From NCBI GenBank assembly GCA_031286025.1, contig JAITVB010000061.1, positions 1 through 13,512 on the forward strand: DNA of 13,512 nucleotides, read 5' to 3'. The position numbers and the translations under genes were made by a program. Positions 7,014-13,512 of this stretch are shown piece by piece; position 1 is the stretch's first letter; the number at the start of each line of letters is the position of its first letter. Below the pieces are notes generated by a model. That model worked only from the letters and a program-made list of their open reading frames with translations, was not told where the DNA came from and made no database searches. Source of the stretch: Rikenellaceae bacterium. GTDB lineage: Bacteria; Bacteroidota; Bacteroidia; Bacteroidales; Rikenellaceae.

Positions 7014-7071
7014 CAACCCGGACGTTCGCTCTTATCCGGAAGGAGAACCGGCCGTCACCTGGAACTTTTTC

Positions 7072-7110
7072 CGAAAAGGCCGGGATGCATGATGCGTTCC
7101 GGCCTTTTCG
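7072..7110 (-). terminator. Probable terminator of the GH95-GH28 operon
   Basis: A perfect 12-bp inverted repeat, cgaaaaggccgg (7072-7083) and ccggccttttcg (7099-7110), closes a 15-nt loop. It starts 16 nt beyond the GH28 stop codon. The A4/T4 runs form the outer part of the stem, as in many Bacteroidota terminators, but no long U-run follows, so termination efficiency is uncertain. Confidence 0.7.
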
Positions 7111-7126
7111 TCGTTCAGCAAGCGGC

Positions 7127-8518
7127 TTATTTCACTTTCACCGGTTGGCCGTTGATCTTCAGGTTGTCAAAGGTCAGGTTGTCCACCTGTCCGCGGATAA
7201 AGTTGTTTTCGGCCACACCGTTCCAGTTACAGTCCGACACGTGAATGTCATACACGTTGGTACCCTGTTCGTAAGCGTCGATCCACACGCCGTAACGGCT
7301 CTTCTGCGAGGTGACGCCGTCCATCCACACGTTGCGCACGATCGGCGGGAACGAGCGGTCGCACGCTTCGTTGGGCTCATACCGGAGATTGATGTGGAGC
7401 ACCGACTCGCGACACTGTCCCACGGTCACGTTGCGCACGAAGAGGTTCTCGATCGTGCCCCCGCGGCAGTTGTTGGTCTTCAGGCGGATCACGCGGTCGA
7501 GGTTAGGCGAGTCCATATTGCAGTTTTCGACGAAGAGGTTTTTGTAACCGCCGCCGATTTCGCTGCCGATCACCACGCCGCCGTGGCCGTCGGCCATGGT
7601 GCAGTTACGCACGATGATGTTCCTGCTCGGAATGTTCCACACGCGGGCGTCGTTGTTGCGGCCCGACTTGATGGCGATGCAGTCGTCTCCGGTCATGAAA
7701 TAGCAGTTCTCGATCAGCACGTTCGAACACGACTCGGGGTCGCAACCGTCGCCGTTCGGGCCGTGGTTGTCAATGCGCACGCCGCGCACGGTCAGGTTGT
7801 CGCACATCAGCGGATGGATTACCCAGAACGGCGAACGCAACAGGGTAACGTCCTCGATCAGGATGTTCCTGCACAGGTAGAAATTGATCGTCTGCACGCG
7901 CATCCCGTCGCCGTTGTTCATCACGCGTTCTGCGAGGGGCACCTTGTCTTCGGCCCACTTGAGCATGATCGGGCGGCTGACGCGCTGCGTACCGCGGCCT
8001 TCGGCCGGAGTGGGGCCGGTCTGGCTCCACCAGTCGGCGCGGGTAGCGTGGCCGTCGATGGTCCCCTTGCCGGTAACGGCGATGTTGGTTTCGCCGTAGG
8101 CGTAGATCAGCGGCGAAGTATTGTAGGTGTCGACCCCTTCCCATCGGGTAAGCACCACGGGAAAGTATTTGAGGTCGGTCGTGAAGAGCAACGTCGCCCC
8201 TTCTTCGAGGTGAAGGTTGACGTTGCTGCGCATCGTGATCGGGCCGGTGAACCACAGGCCTTTGGGTACGATCACGCGGCCGCCGCCCTCGATGCTGCAG
8301 GTGGCGATGGCACGGTTGATCGAGGCGTGGTTGACGATGGTCGTGTCGTTGGGCACGGCGCCGAAATCGGCGATGTTGTAGTCTTTGTCCCGGAAAGTCG
8401 GGGCTTTAATGTTTTTCAGGATCTGCGGGTAGAGCGTTTTCCATGCTGTGGCCGCATCCTGGGCTTGACCCGTCGCGAAGACCAGCGTAGCGGCGAGCAG
8501 AAGGAGCAGTTTTTTCAT
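7127..8518 (-). CDS. Secreted glycoside hydrolase family 28 (polygalacturonase/galacturonidase)
   Basis: GH28 enzymes hydrolyse alpha-linked galacturonic acid in pectin. The 463-residue protein has a clear Sec signal peptide (MKKLLLLLAATLVFATGQAQ). An N-terminal pectate-lyase-3-like start follows (YNIADFGAVPNDTT, about 47-60), then a right-handed beta-helix. The catalytic landmarks are in order: NGDGCD (255-260), GDDC (277-280), GHG (311-313) and RLK (345-347). These correspond to the family's NxD, DD, GHG and RxK residues, so it looks active. It is most likely periplasmic. It starts 30 bp after the GH95 stop codon, with no Shine-Dalgarno and no obvious promoter between, and is followed by a hairpin terminator. 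The family also includes exo-acting and rhamnogalacturonan-active members; sequence alone does not settle endo versus exo or the exact linkage. Confidence 0.94.
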   Translation of the reverse strand: MKKLLLLLAATLVFATGQAQDAATAWKTLYPQILKNIKAPTFRDKDYNIADFGAVPNDTTIVNHASINRAIATCSIEGGGRVIVPKGLWFTGPITMRSNVNLHLEEGATLLFTTDLKYFPVVLTRWEGVDTYNTSPLIYAYGETNIAVTGKGTIDGHATRADWWSQTGPTPAEGRGTQRVSRPIMLKWAEDKVPLAERVMNNGDGMRVQTINFYLCRNILIEDVTLLRSPFWVIHPLMCDNLTVRGVRIDNHGPNGDGCDPESCSNVLIENCYFMTGDDCIAIKSGRNNDARVWNIPSRNIIVRNCTMADGHGGVVIGSEIGGGYKNLFVENCNMDSPNLDRVIRLKTNNCRGGTIENLFVRNVTVGQCRESVLHINLRYEPNEACDRSFPPIVRNVWMDGVTSQKSRYGVWIDAYEQGTNVYDIHVSDCNWNGVAENNFIRGQVDNLTFDNLKINGQPVKVK

Positions 8519-8548
8519 AAATGATCGGTTAGGTTTTCGGGTTGGATT

Positions 8549-11227
8549 TTATAGTATGGTGTACTCTTGTCCGGATTGGGTGTGAAAATCGGTGTAGTAA
8601 TATGTTTTTTCGGGAATCGGCAACAGGGCCGCACCGGTTGAATTTTCGAACCGTTCGGGTTCTGGCTCGCAGTAGAACGGATTGGGATTTTCGTCAAAGG
8701 CTGAACGCGCTGCCGTCCCTTGTACCTTGACCGGTCGGTCGGTTTTCAGCCGGCACACACCTCCCAGGGCCGAGCGGATTTTGGCCGAGACGAGTTTCCC
8801 TTTCTTCCAGGTCAGTTCCAATTCAAAACCGCCACGGGCGCGGATACCCCGAATCTCGCCGTCGGCCCACACCGGGGGCAGCGCCGGAAGCAACTGGATA
8901 TACCCGGCATGGCTCTGCATCAGCATTTCGATCACACCCGCCGTATAGCCCATGTTGCCGTCGATCTGGAACGGCGCGTGGGCGTCGAGCATGTTTCGAT
9001 AGATGCCGCCCGAACGGGGGTAACCGCCGAATTCGACCGGGGTGAATAGGTTGTCGACGATGATGTTGGCGTGGGCACCGTCCTGTTGGCGGGCCCAGAG
9101 ATTGATCTTCCACCCCATCGACCAACCGGTGGCGGCATCGCCGCGCAGTTCGAGCGTTTTGCGGACAGCGGCGTATAACTCCGGCGTACGTTCGGGGGTG
9201 ACTTGGCTGCCAGGATGGAACGGGTAGAGGTGCGACATGTGTCGATGTCGGGGTTCGGCCTCGGCGAAGTCGAAGATCCATTCCTGCAACTGGCCGCGCT
9301 CGCCGATCCGGTAGGGCAACAACTTGGGATATTTTTCGGAGAGCTCGCGCCGGAGATCGGCATCGACGTTGAGTTTTTCGGACATCCGGATCGTCCTCCC
9401 GAAAATTTCTTTCACGAAAGCCATGTCCATCGTGCAGCCCGGGCTGATCGACGAGCGGACGCGCGACCCCGGCACGAAGAAACTGTTCTCGGGCGACGAA
9501 GAAACGGGCGTCACCAACCAACCGCTCTTGTCGACCATCAGCCAGTCGAGCATAAACTCGGCGACCTCTTTCATTGCGGGATAGAGCTCCTCACGCAGGA
9601 ATTCTTCGTCGCCGCCGTACAGGTAATGTTCCCACAGGTGGCTGACGAACCACGGGGCGGCCATGTTCCAACTGGCGTTCGTGGCCTCGCCGTCGTTCGG
9701 ATAAGCCTCGCGCCAGATCGAGCTGTTATGGTGGGCCACCCAACCACGGGCACGGTACATCTTACCGGCGGTCACCGCCCCGGTGACGCGCATTTCGCGG
9801 ACCATTCGGAAAAACGGTTCGTGGCACTCGGCCAAATTGGCGGTTTCGGCCGGCCAGTAGTTCATTTCGGCATTGATGTTCTGGGTGTAACCGCAGTTCC
9901 AGGGCGGGATCACCTGGTCGTTCCACATTCCCTGCAGGTTCATCGGCTGTCCGCCGGGGCGCGAAGCCGAGATCATCAGGTAGCGGCCATACTGGAAAAG
10001 CAGGGCGGCCAGTTCGGGATCGTTTTTCGATTTATAGGCCAGAATGCGTCGGTCGGTCGGCATCGCCCGCTGTGCCGCCGTGCTGTGGAGGGTGAATTCA
10101 ACGCGATCGAAGAGCGCACGGTAGTCGTCGAGGTGGTCGGTATAGAGCGCGGTATAGTTTTGATGCCTTTCGGGGAGGCCGTAATAGCCCTTGGGCAGAT
10201 GGCCCATAAGATGTTCCGGAACAGAACGGGAGCCCGAAGATCCTTTGAACAACGCCGCCAGAATCTGTCCCGAAGCAATGGCTGAGGGATCTTTCCCTTC
10301 GAGGCTCGGACTTTTGTCAACGCCGTTGTAGCTCGTGGCGGCAGCGAGGATCAGGATCGCTTCCTGTGCCCCGGTAACGGTTATTCCTTTTTCACGGTCA
10401 TAGACGATCTGTCCGTCGGCGTCGGCAGCCAACTGCGCCTCGAAAAACATCCCCTTGCCGCCGCACTCGTCGCCGTAGAGGACGTGTTTCCCGAAAAGGC
10501 TGTTGCCCCAACGATCGTAAAGTTCGGGGTGTTTATAAAAATTGTCCCAGTCGGTGAGTTGTTTCACCGTGCGGCGTTCGGCCACACCCGGGGCCTGGCC
10601 CTTGAGGCGCAAAACACCGGGATGGTCATCGTCGACCATCTGCACGGCCGTCGGATGTACCGACTCGAACCGTGCCGTGAAATTGAGCGCCCCCGGCTCG
10701 CCGGCCGTCAACCGGATGACGATCACCCGGTCGGGGTGCGAGGCAAATACTTCGCGGGTGTAGTTCACTCCGCCGGTGGTATAGGAAACCTTGTGGATCG
10801 AAGTGCGCAGATCGAGCGAGCGTTCGTAATTCCCGACAGGCTCCGTATGGTCGAAGGTCAGAAAGAGGTCGCCCAAAGGTTGGTAACATTGGTGGAGACG
10901 GCCCAACCAGTCGCGTTGGATCATGTCGTAGGCGTCGCGGTATTTCCCGTCTTGGGCCGCAGCGACAACTTCCGGGAAATTTTTAAAGATATTGTATTCG
11001 GTAAATTGCATTCCCGGCTCGCCGCTGTAAAGCGTATTTTCATTCAACTGAAAATGATCTTCGTCGACCGCGCCGAAGATCATCGCCCCGAGGTGGCCAT
11101 TGCCCACGGGCAGGGCCTCGTTCCAGTTGGCGGCCGGTGAATCATATCGCAGGGTAAGGGGTGCCGGGGTCTGTGCATGCAGGAAAATCCCGGCTGTCGA
11201 GCATAAGGCTGTCCAGAAAAGCTTCAT
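8549..11227 (-). CDS. Secreted glycoside hydrolase family 95 (alpha-L-fucosidase or alpha-L-galactosidase)
   Basis: GH95 enzymes remove terminal alpha-L-fucose, or in some members alpha-L-galactose, by inversion. The 892-residue chain has a signal peptide ending near FLHAQ. An N-terminal beta-sandwich begins LRYDSPAANWNEALPVGNGHLGAMIFG. The (alpha/alpha)6 catalytic domain contains RPGGQPMNLQGMWND, then NINAEMNYWPAE with N450 and N452, TPVSSSPEN with E580 and FQIDGN with D756. These match the family's two asparagines, general acid Glu and Asp. A C-terminal beta-domain follows. Length is typical and no frameshift is seen. A GTG directly precedes the ATG at 11227; I chose the ATG because it gives the standard M-K signal peptide. 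A TATCTTTG box lies 25 nt upstream. It heads a two-gene unit with the GH28 enzyme. L-fucose versus L-galactose preference cannot be decided here. Confidence 0.94.
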   Translation of the reverse strand: MKLFWTALCSTAGIFLHAQTPAPLTLRYDSPAANWNEALPVGNGHLGAMIFGAVDEDHFQLNENTLYSGEPGMQFTEYNIFKNFPEVVAAAQDGKYRDAYDMIQRDWLGRLHQCYQPLGDLFLTFDHTEPVGNYERSLDLRTSIHKVSYTTGGVNYTREVFASHPDRVIVIRLTAGEPGALNFTARFESVHPTAVQMVDDDHPGVLRLKGQAPGVAERRTVKQLTDWDNFYKHPELYDRWGNSLFGKHVLYGDECGGKGMFFEAQLAADADGQIVYDREKGITVTGAQEAILILAAATSYNGVDKSPSLEGKDPSAIASGQILAALFKGSSGSRSVPEHLMGHLPKGYYGLPERHQNYTALYTDHLDDYRALFDRVEFTLHSTAAQRAMPTDRRILAYKSKNDPELAALLFQYGRYLMISASRPGGQPMNLQGMWNDQVIPPWNCGYTQNINAEMNYWPAETANLAECHEPFFRMVREMRVTGAVTAGKMYRARGWVAHHNSSIWREAYPNDGEATNASWNMAAPWFVSHLWEHYLYGGDEEFLREELYPAMKEVAEFMLDWLMVDKSGWLVTPVSSSPENSFFVPGSRVRSSISPGCTMDMAFVKEIFGRTIRMSEKLNVDADLRRELSEKYPKLLPYRIGERGQLQEWIFDFAEAEPRHRHMSHLYPFHPGSQVTPERTPELYAAVRKTLELRGDAATGWSMGWKINLWARQQDGAHANIIVDNLFTPVEFGGYPRSGGIYRNMLDAHAPFQIDGNMGYTAGVIEMLMQSHAGYIQLLPALPPVWADGEIRGIRARGGFELELTWKKGKLVSAKIRSALGGVCRLKTDRPVKVQGTAARSAFDENPNPFYCEPEPERFENSTGAALLPIPEKTYYYTDFHTQSGQEYTIL

Positions 11228-11252
11228 CACGAAAAAATATTGGGGAATGTGC

Positions 11253-11260
11253 CAAAGATA
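11253..11260 (-). promoter_or_regulatory. -7 box for the GH95-GH28 operon
   Basis: Minus strand TATCTTTG, a perfect TAnnTTTG and the same octamer as at lpxK, ends 25 nt before the GH95 ATG. No convincing TTTG -33 element lies 19-21 nt further upstream, which suggests either a weak promoter or one helped by an activator. Confidence 0.6.
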
Positions 11261-11298
11261 TCTTTTTTTCGTGAAAAAACGGGTTTCCGGGGCAGGAT

Positions 11299-11330
11299 TT
11301 TGTCAGAACGAAATAAAATCTCTAATTTTA
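11299..11330 (+). promoter_or_regulatory. Probable promoter for the DUF4831-like gene
   Basis: Plus strand: TTTG (11299-11302), a 20-nt spacer, then TAATTTTA (11323-11330), which matches TAnnTTTG except for its last base. The predicted start near 11337 gives a leader of about 40 nt before the ATG at 11376. The element faces away from the GH95 promoter in a 148-bp divergent intergenic region. Confidence 0.55.
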
Positions 11331-11331
11331 T
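11313..11331. repeat. Operator-like dyad in the divergent promoter region
   Basis: ATAAAAT (11313-11319) and ATTTTAT (11325-11331) are perfect inverted 7-bp arms around 5 bp, overlapping the -7 element of the plus-strand promoter. The position suits a regulator that would affect the plus-strand gene and perhaps the divergent glycosidase operon. The arms are AT-only, so chance is a real alternative, and no regulator gene is present in the window. Confidence 0.3.
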
Positions 11332-11375
11332 CACATATTTTTCTATGGTAAGAATCAATCATTCATCCGGATATT

Positions 11376-12416
11376 ATGAAAACTTGGATATTCTTTCTGG
11401 CCGCCTTCGGGGCAGCACTCCTTCCCGCTCAGGGACAGGTGAAATCGTCGCCTGCGATGGCGGGGATGGCCGTCGACGGCAACAGCGTGGTCTACGCCCT
11501 GCCTCAAACCGTTTTGAGGATCAGGGTGGCGGCCCGGTGCGAATCGATCCGCAAGGGCCCCTACGCCCGCTTTGCCCAGAAATACCTCGGGGTGGTGGCC
11601 CCGCTTTCGGACAAGGACATCTACACGGTCACCGGGGGCTCGATCGCCGCTTTCGAGGAGGGCGACCCTTCGCGAGTGTTCGTATTGGACAACCCGGATA
11701 AAAGCCCGTTCCAACTCTACGGCGCCCGCGCCGACGGCCTGCGCTCCCTCTCCGGCGACGGTTTTTCGGAATTGCCGGATCGCTTTGACAGGCGGAGTGA
11801 GACGTCCCGCCCCAACGGAGAAGGGCGGATCGAAACAGTTTCGAATGTGAGCAGCGACACGAGTTTCTTGCGCATGCCCTTCGATAAGACCCAGGCGGCC
11901 GAACGCAGCCTCGAAGAACAGGCGGCCGATGCGGCCAACATGATCTTTCGCCTGCGCAAGGCCCGCATCGAACTGGTGACGGGCGAAGCCGGCGAGAACG
12001 TCTTCGGCGGCGGCCTCAAGGCCGCTCTCGACGAGATCGGCCGCCTGGAGGAAGAATACCTGGCGCTCTTTGTCGGAAAGAGCTTTGTGAAAGAGGTCGT
12101 GCGCGAATTCGACATGATTCCGCAGGCCGACAAAACGACGGCGATCGTCTGCCGCTTTTCTTCGGAAAAAGGATTATTGCCCGCCAACGACCTTTCAGGA
12201 AATCCCATCGTCTTGGAACTGACCCCCGAAAACCGCACCCGCAATCAACAGGTGGTGCGTAAATCGAGTTCCCCGGCCAAGGGCGCCATAGCCTACCCTG
12301 TGGCCGACATCGTAGGCTGCCGCCTGACCGACGGGGCGAAGGAATTCGCCGTGGCCCGCATACCGGTTTACCAATTCGGCACAGTGGTCGATATTCCCGT
12401 TGCCGCCGTTAAATAA
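11376..12416 (+). CDS. Secreted DUF4831-family-like protein of unknown function
   Basis: The 346-residue protein starts with a signal peptide (MKTWIFFLAAFGAALLPAQGQ), pointing to the periplasm or outer membrane. It then has an N-terminal segment with YALPQTVLRIRVAARCES and GPYARFAQKYLGV, and a centre with RKARIELVTGE and a helical GRLEEEYLALFVGKS. This arrangement is what I associate with DUF4831, a Bacteroidota family without a known role; I cannot confirm it by search. The polar stretch around 115-165 looks like a linker. No catalytic motif is recognisable. The ATG at 11376 is the first in frame and lies about 40 nt after a plausible promoter start. A lipoprotein mutarotase follows after 43 bp with no terminator, so the two are probably cotranscribed. 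Function is not assigned. Confidence 0.82.
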   Translation: MKTWIFFLAAFGAALLPAQGQVKSSPAMAGMAVDGNSVVYALPQTVLRIRVAARCESIRKGPYARFAQKYLGVVAPLSDKDIYTVTGGSIAAFEEGDPSRVFVLDNPDKSPFQLYGARADGLRSLSGDGFSELPDRFDRRSETSRPNGEGRIETVSNVSSDTSFLRMPFDKTQAAERSLEEQAADAANMIFRLRKARIELVTGEAGENVFGGGLKAALDEIGRLEEEYLALFVGKSFVKEVVREFDMIPQADKTTAIVCRFSSEKGLLPANDLSGNPIVLELTPENRTRNQQVVRKSSSPAKGAIAYPVADIVGCRLTDGAKEFAVARIPVYQFGTVVDIPVAAVK

Positions 12417-12459
12417 TCCCGCCGTTCATTAATGTGTCAACGAAAAATATGAAAAACCG

Positions 12460-13512
12460 ATGAAAACACTCCGCAACCTGTTTGTGATCGCCGTCCTGGC
12501 CTTGTTTGCCGTTTCTTGTGAAAATTCCGGGAAAGTGCGCCTGATCCCTGTCGAAAAATTCCAGACCGAACTCGACGGCAAACCCGTTTCGCTCTATACG
12601 CTGACCAATGACAACGGCCTGACCGTCCAGTTGACCAATTACGGCGCCCGGGTGGTGAGTTTGTGGGTACCCGACAGGGACGGCAAATTCCGCGACGTGG
12701 TGCTCGGTATGGGAAGTATCCAAGAGTATTTCACCGCCGATGAAAAATATTACGGCGCCACGGTGGGCCGCTACGCCAACCGCATCGCCGCCGGCCGCTT
12801 CTCGCTCGAAGGTCGTGAGTACCAACTCGACGTGAACGACGGTAAGAACCACCTCCACGGCGGCACCCACGGCCTGCACGCCGCCGTGTGGGCCGCCGAG
12901 CCCTACGAACAGGTCAGCGGCAACCAAGCCATCCTGTTCCGCTACACCTCGCCCGACGGCGAAATGGGCTATCCCGGGACGCTCGATATCAGCGTGCGCT
13001 ACGTCCTCTCGGCCGACAACGAATTGCGGATCTACTACGAAGCGACTACCGACTCGGCCACGATCGTCAACCTGTCGCACCACTCCTATTTCAACCTCAA
13101 CGGCGTCGACGGTAAGGAGATCGAGCCGATCGAAAACCATGTGTTGCGTTTCCACAAGGCGAGCGCCTTCACCCCGACCGACAACGGGCTGATCCCGACG
13201 GGCGAGATCCGCGCAGTGGCCGGCACTCCGCTCGATTTTTCAGAAGCTAACACCATCGGCGAACGCATCAACGACGACTACGAACCGCTGAAAATCGCCG
13301 GCGGTTATGACCACAACTGGGTCAACGACCAGTGGGGGATGACCGGCCCGGTGGCCGAAATCCATTCGCCCGTGACCGGGATCCGGATGGTTGCCATCTC
13401 GGACCGTCCCGGCGTGCAGTTCTACAGCGGCAATTTTATCAAAGGAGTCGACAAGGGCAAATGGGGGGCGGTTCACCGGTTCCGCTCGGCGTTCTGCATC
13501 GAGACTCAGGAC
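12460..13512 (+). CDS. galM: Lipoprotein aldose 1-epimerase (galactose mutarotase), C-terminus cut
   Basis: The enzyme interconverts alpha and beta anomers of galactose and related sugars. The 351 visible codons begin with a lipoprotein signal, with lipobox FAVSC (cysteine 20) followed by EN, so it should be anchored in the cell envelope rather than cytoplasmic. The beta-sandwich family signatures are present: GRYANRIAAGRF (103-113), HLHGG (131-135), NLSHHSYFNLNG (204-215, with H208 at the general-acid histidine position), GGYDHNW (281-287) and AFCIETQD (344-351), where E348 matches the catalytic base. The window ends three codons after that glutamate; by family length some 25-30 residues are missing. 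It lies 43 bp after the DUF4831-like gene on the same strand. A four-codon frame (MKNR) ends across its start codon as ATGA. Confidence 0.95.
   Translation, partial: MKTLRNLFVIAVLALFAVSCENSGKVRLIPVEKFQTELDGKPVSLYTLTNDNGLTVQLTNYGARVVSLWVPDRDGKFRDVVLGMGSIQEYFTADEKYYGATVGRYANRIAAGRFSLEGREYQLDVNDGKNHLHGGTHGLHAAVWAAEPYEQVSGNQAILFRYTSPDGEMGYPGTLDISVRYVLSADNELRIYYEATTDSATIVNLSHHSYFNLNGVDGKEIEPIENHVLRFHKASAFTPTDNGLIPTGEIRAVAGTPLDFSEANTIGERINDDYEPLKIAGGYDHNWVNDQWGMTGPVAEIHSPVTGIRMVAISDRPGVQFYSGNFIKGVDKGKWGAVHRFRSAFCIETQD

Noticed and set aside
6871-7092. 73-codon plus-strand frame in the lpxK upstream spacer
   Set aside because: It starts inside the lpxK promoter, shows no domain or signal typical of a small secreted protein and runs into the terminator hairpin; not supported as a gene.
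7085-8524. 479-codon open frame on the plus strand, antisense to the whole GH28 gene
   Set aside because: The GH28 frame on the other strand has a signal peptide and all catalytic motifs. The antisense translation is rich in His, Val, Ala and Arg, as expected from codon complementarity in GC-rich DNA, and has no recognisable domain.
9203-10285. 360-codon plus-strand frame opposite the GH95 gene
   Set aside because: It falls entirely inside the conserved catalytic domain of GH95 and has no domain, start context or promoter of its own.
11228-11230. GTG immediately before the GH95 ATG as the start codon
   Set aside because: The adjacent ATG gives the ordinary M-K signal peptide start; one extra residue is not supported over it.
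12409-13155. 248-codon minus-strand frame opposite the mutarotase gene
   Set aside because: The plus-strand mutarotase is fully supported by motifs; this frame's Val/Gly/His-rich product is a shadow.
1-13512. CRISPR arrays, transposases, phage genes, defence systems, tRNA or rRNA genes
   Set aside because: No regularly spaced repeats, no such protein families and no recognisable structural RNA were seen on either strand.

Overview
The window looks like chromosome from a GC-rich member of the Bacteroidota. An Alistipes/Rikenellaceae-like gut commensal is my best guess, but it is only inferred. The evidence is: (i) Bacteroidota-type -7 boxes (TAnnTTTG) in front of three genes, with Shine-Dalgarno sequences mostly missing; (ii) families largely confined to or typical of this phylum, namely a DUF4831-like secreted protein, a DUF4369/thioredoxin-fold secreted protein and a lipoprotein aldose 1-epimerase; (iii) the lpxK-punA gene pair.

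Layout. Positions 1-11227 are all minus-strand genes; 11376-13512 are plus-strand. Read in the direction of transcription, the minus-strand part holds four units. (a) 11227->7127: a secreted GH95 enzyme (alpha-L-fucosidase/alpha-L-galactosidase family) and a secreted GH28 polygalacturonase-type enzyme, 30 bp apart and closed by a hairpin terminator. (b) 6830->3895: lpxK (lipid A 4'-kinase), punA (purine nucleoside phosphorylase, overlapping lpxK by 44 bp) and a secreted DUF4369/thioredoxin-fold protein whose CxxC has become SGPN. (c) 3783->1064: a U32-family, RlhA-like RNA-modification protein translationally coupled (ATGA overlap) to a COG1092-type rRNA methyltransferase, ended by a very strong hairpin terminator. 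(d) 834->1: the N-terminal 278 codons of RNase R, with its own promoter. The plus-strand unit is a DUF4831-like secreted protein followed by a lipoprotein galactose mutarotase that runs off the right edge at its catalytic Glu.

How the parts fit. Units (c) and (d) are both RNA metabolism (rRNA modification and RNA decay). Unit (b) combines envelope biogenesis, purine salvage and a redox-fold protein that is probably not redox active. Unit (a) and the divergent mutarotase make a small exported sugar-processing island with no SusC/SusD in view. The GH95 + GH28 pairing suggests pectic side chains, possibly rhamnogalacturonan II.

No tRNA, rRNA, CRISPR array, transposase or phage gene is visible, and no gene-free stretch exceeds 300 bp. 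The features most worth a second look are the catalytically dead-looking thioredoxin protein, the AT-rich 88-bp block bounded by 12-bp inverted repeats at 3794-3881, the U32/methyltransferase pair, and the GH95/GH28 pair.
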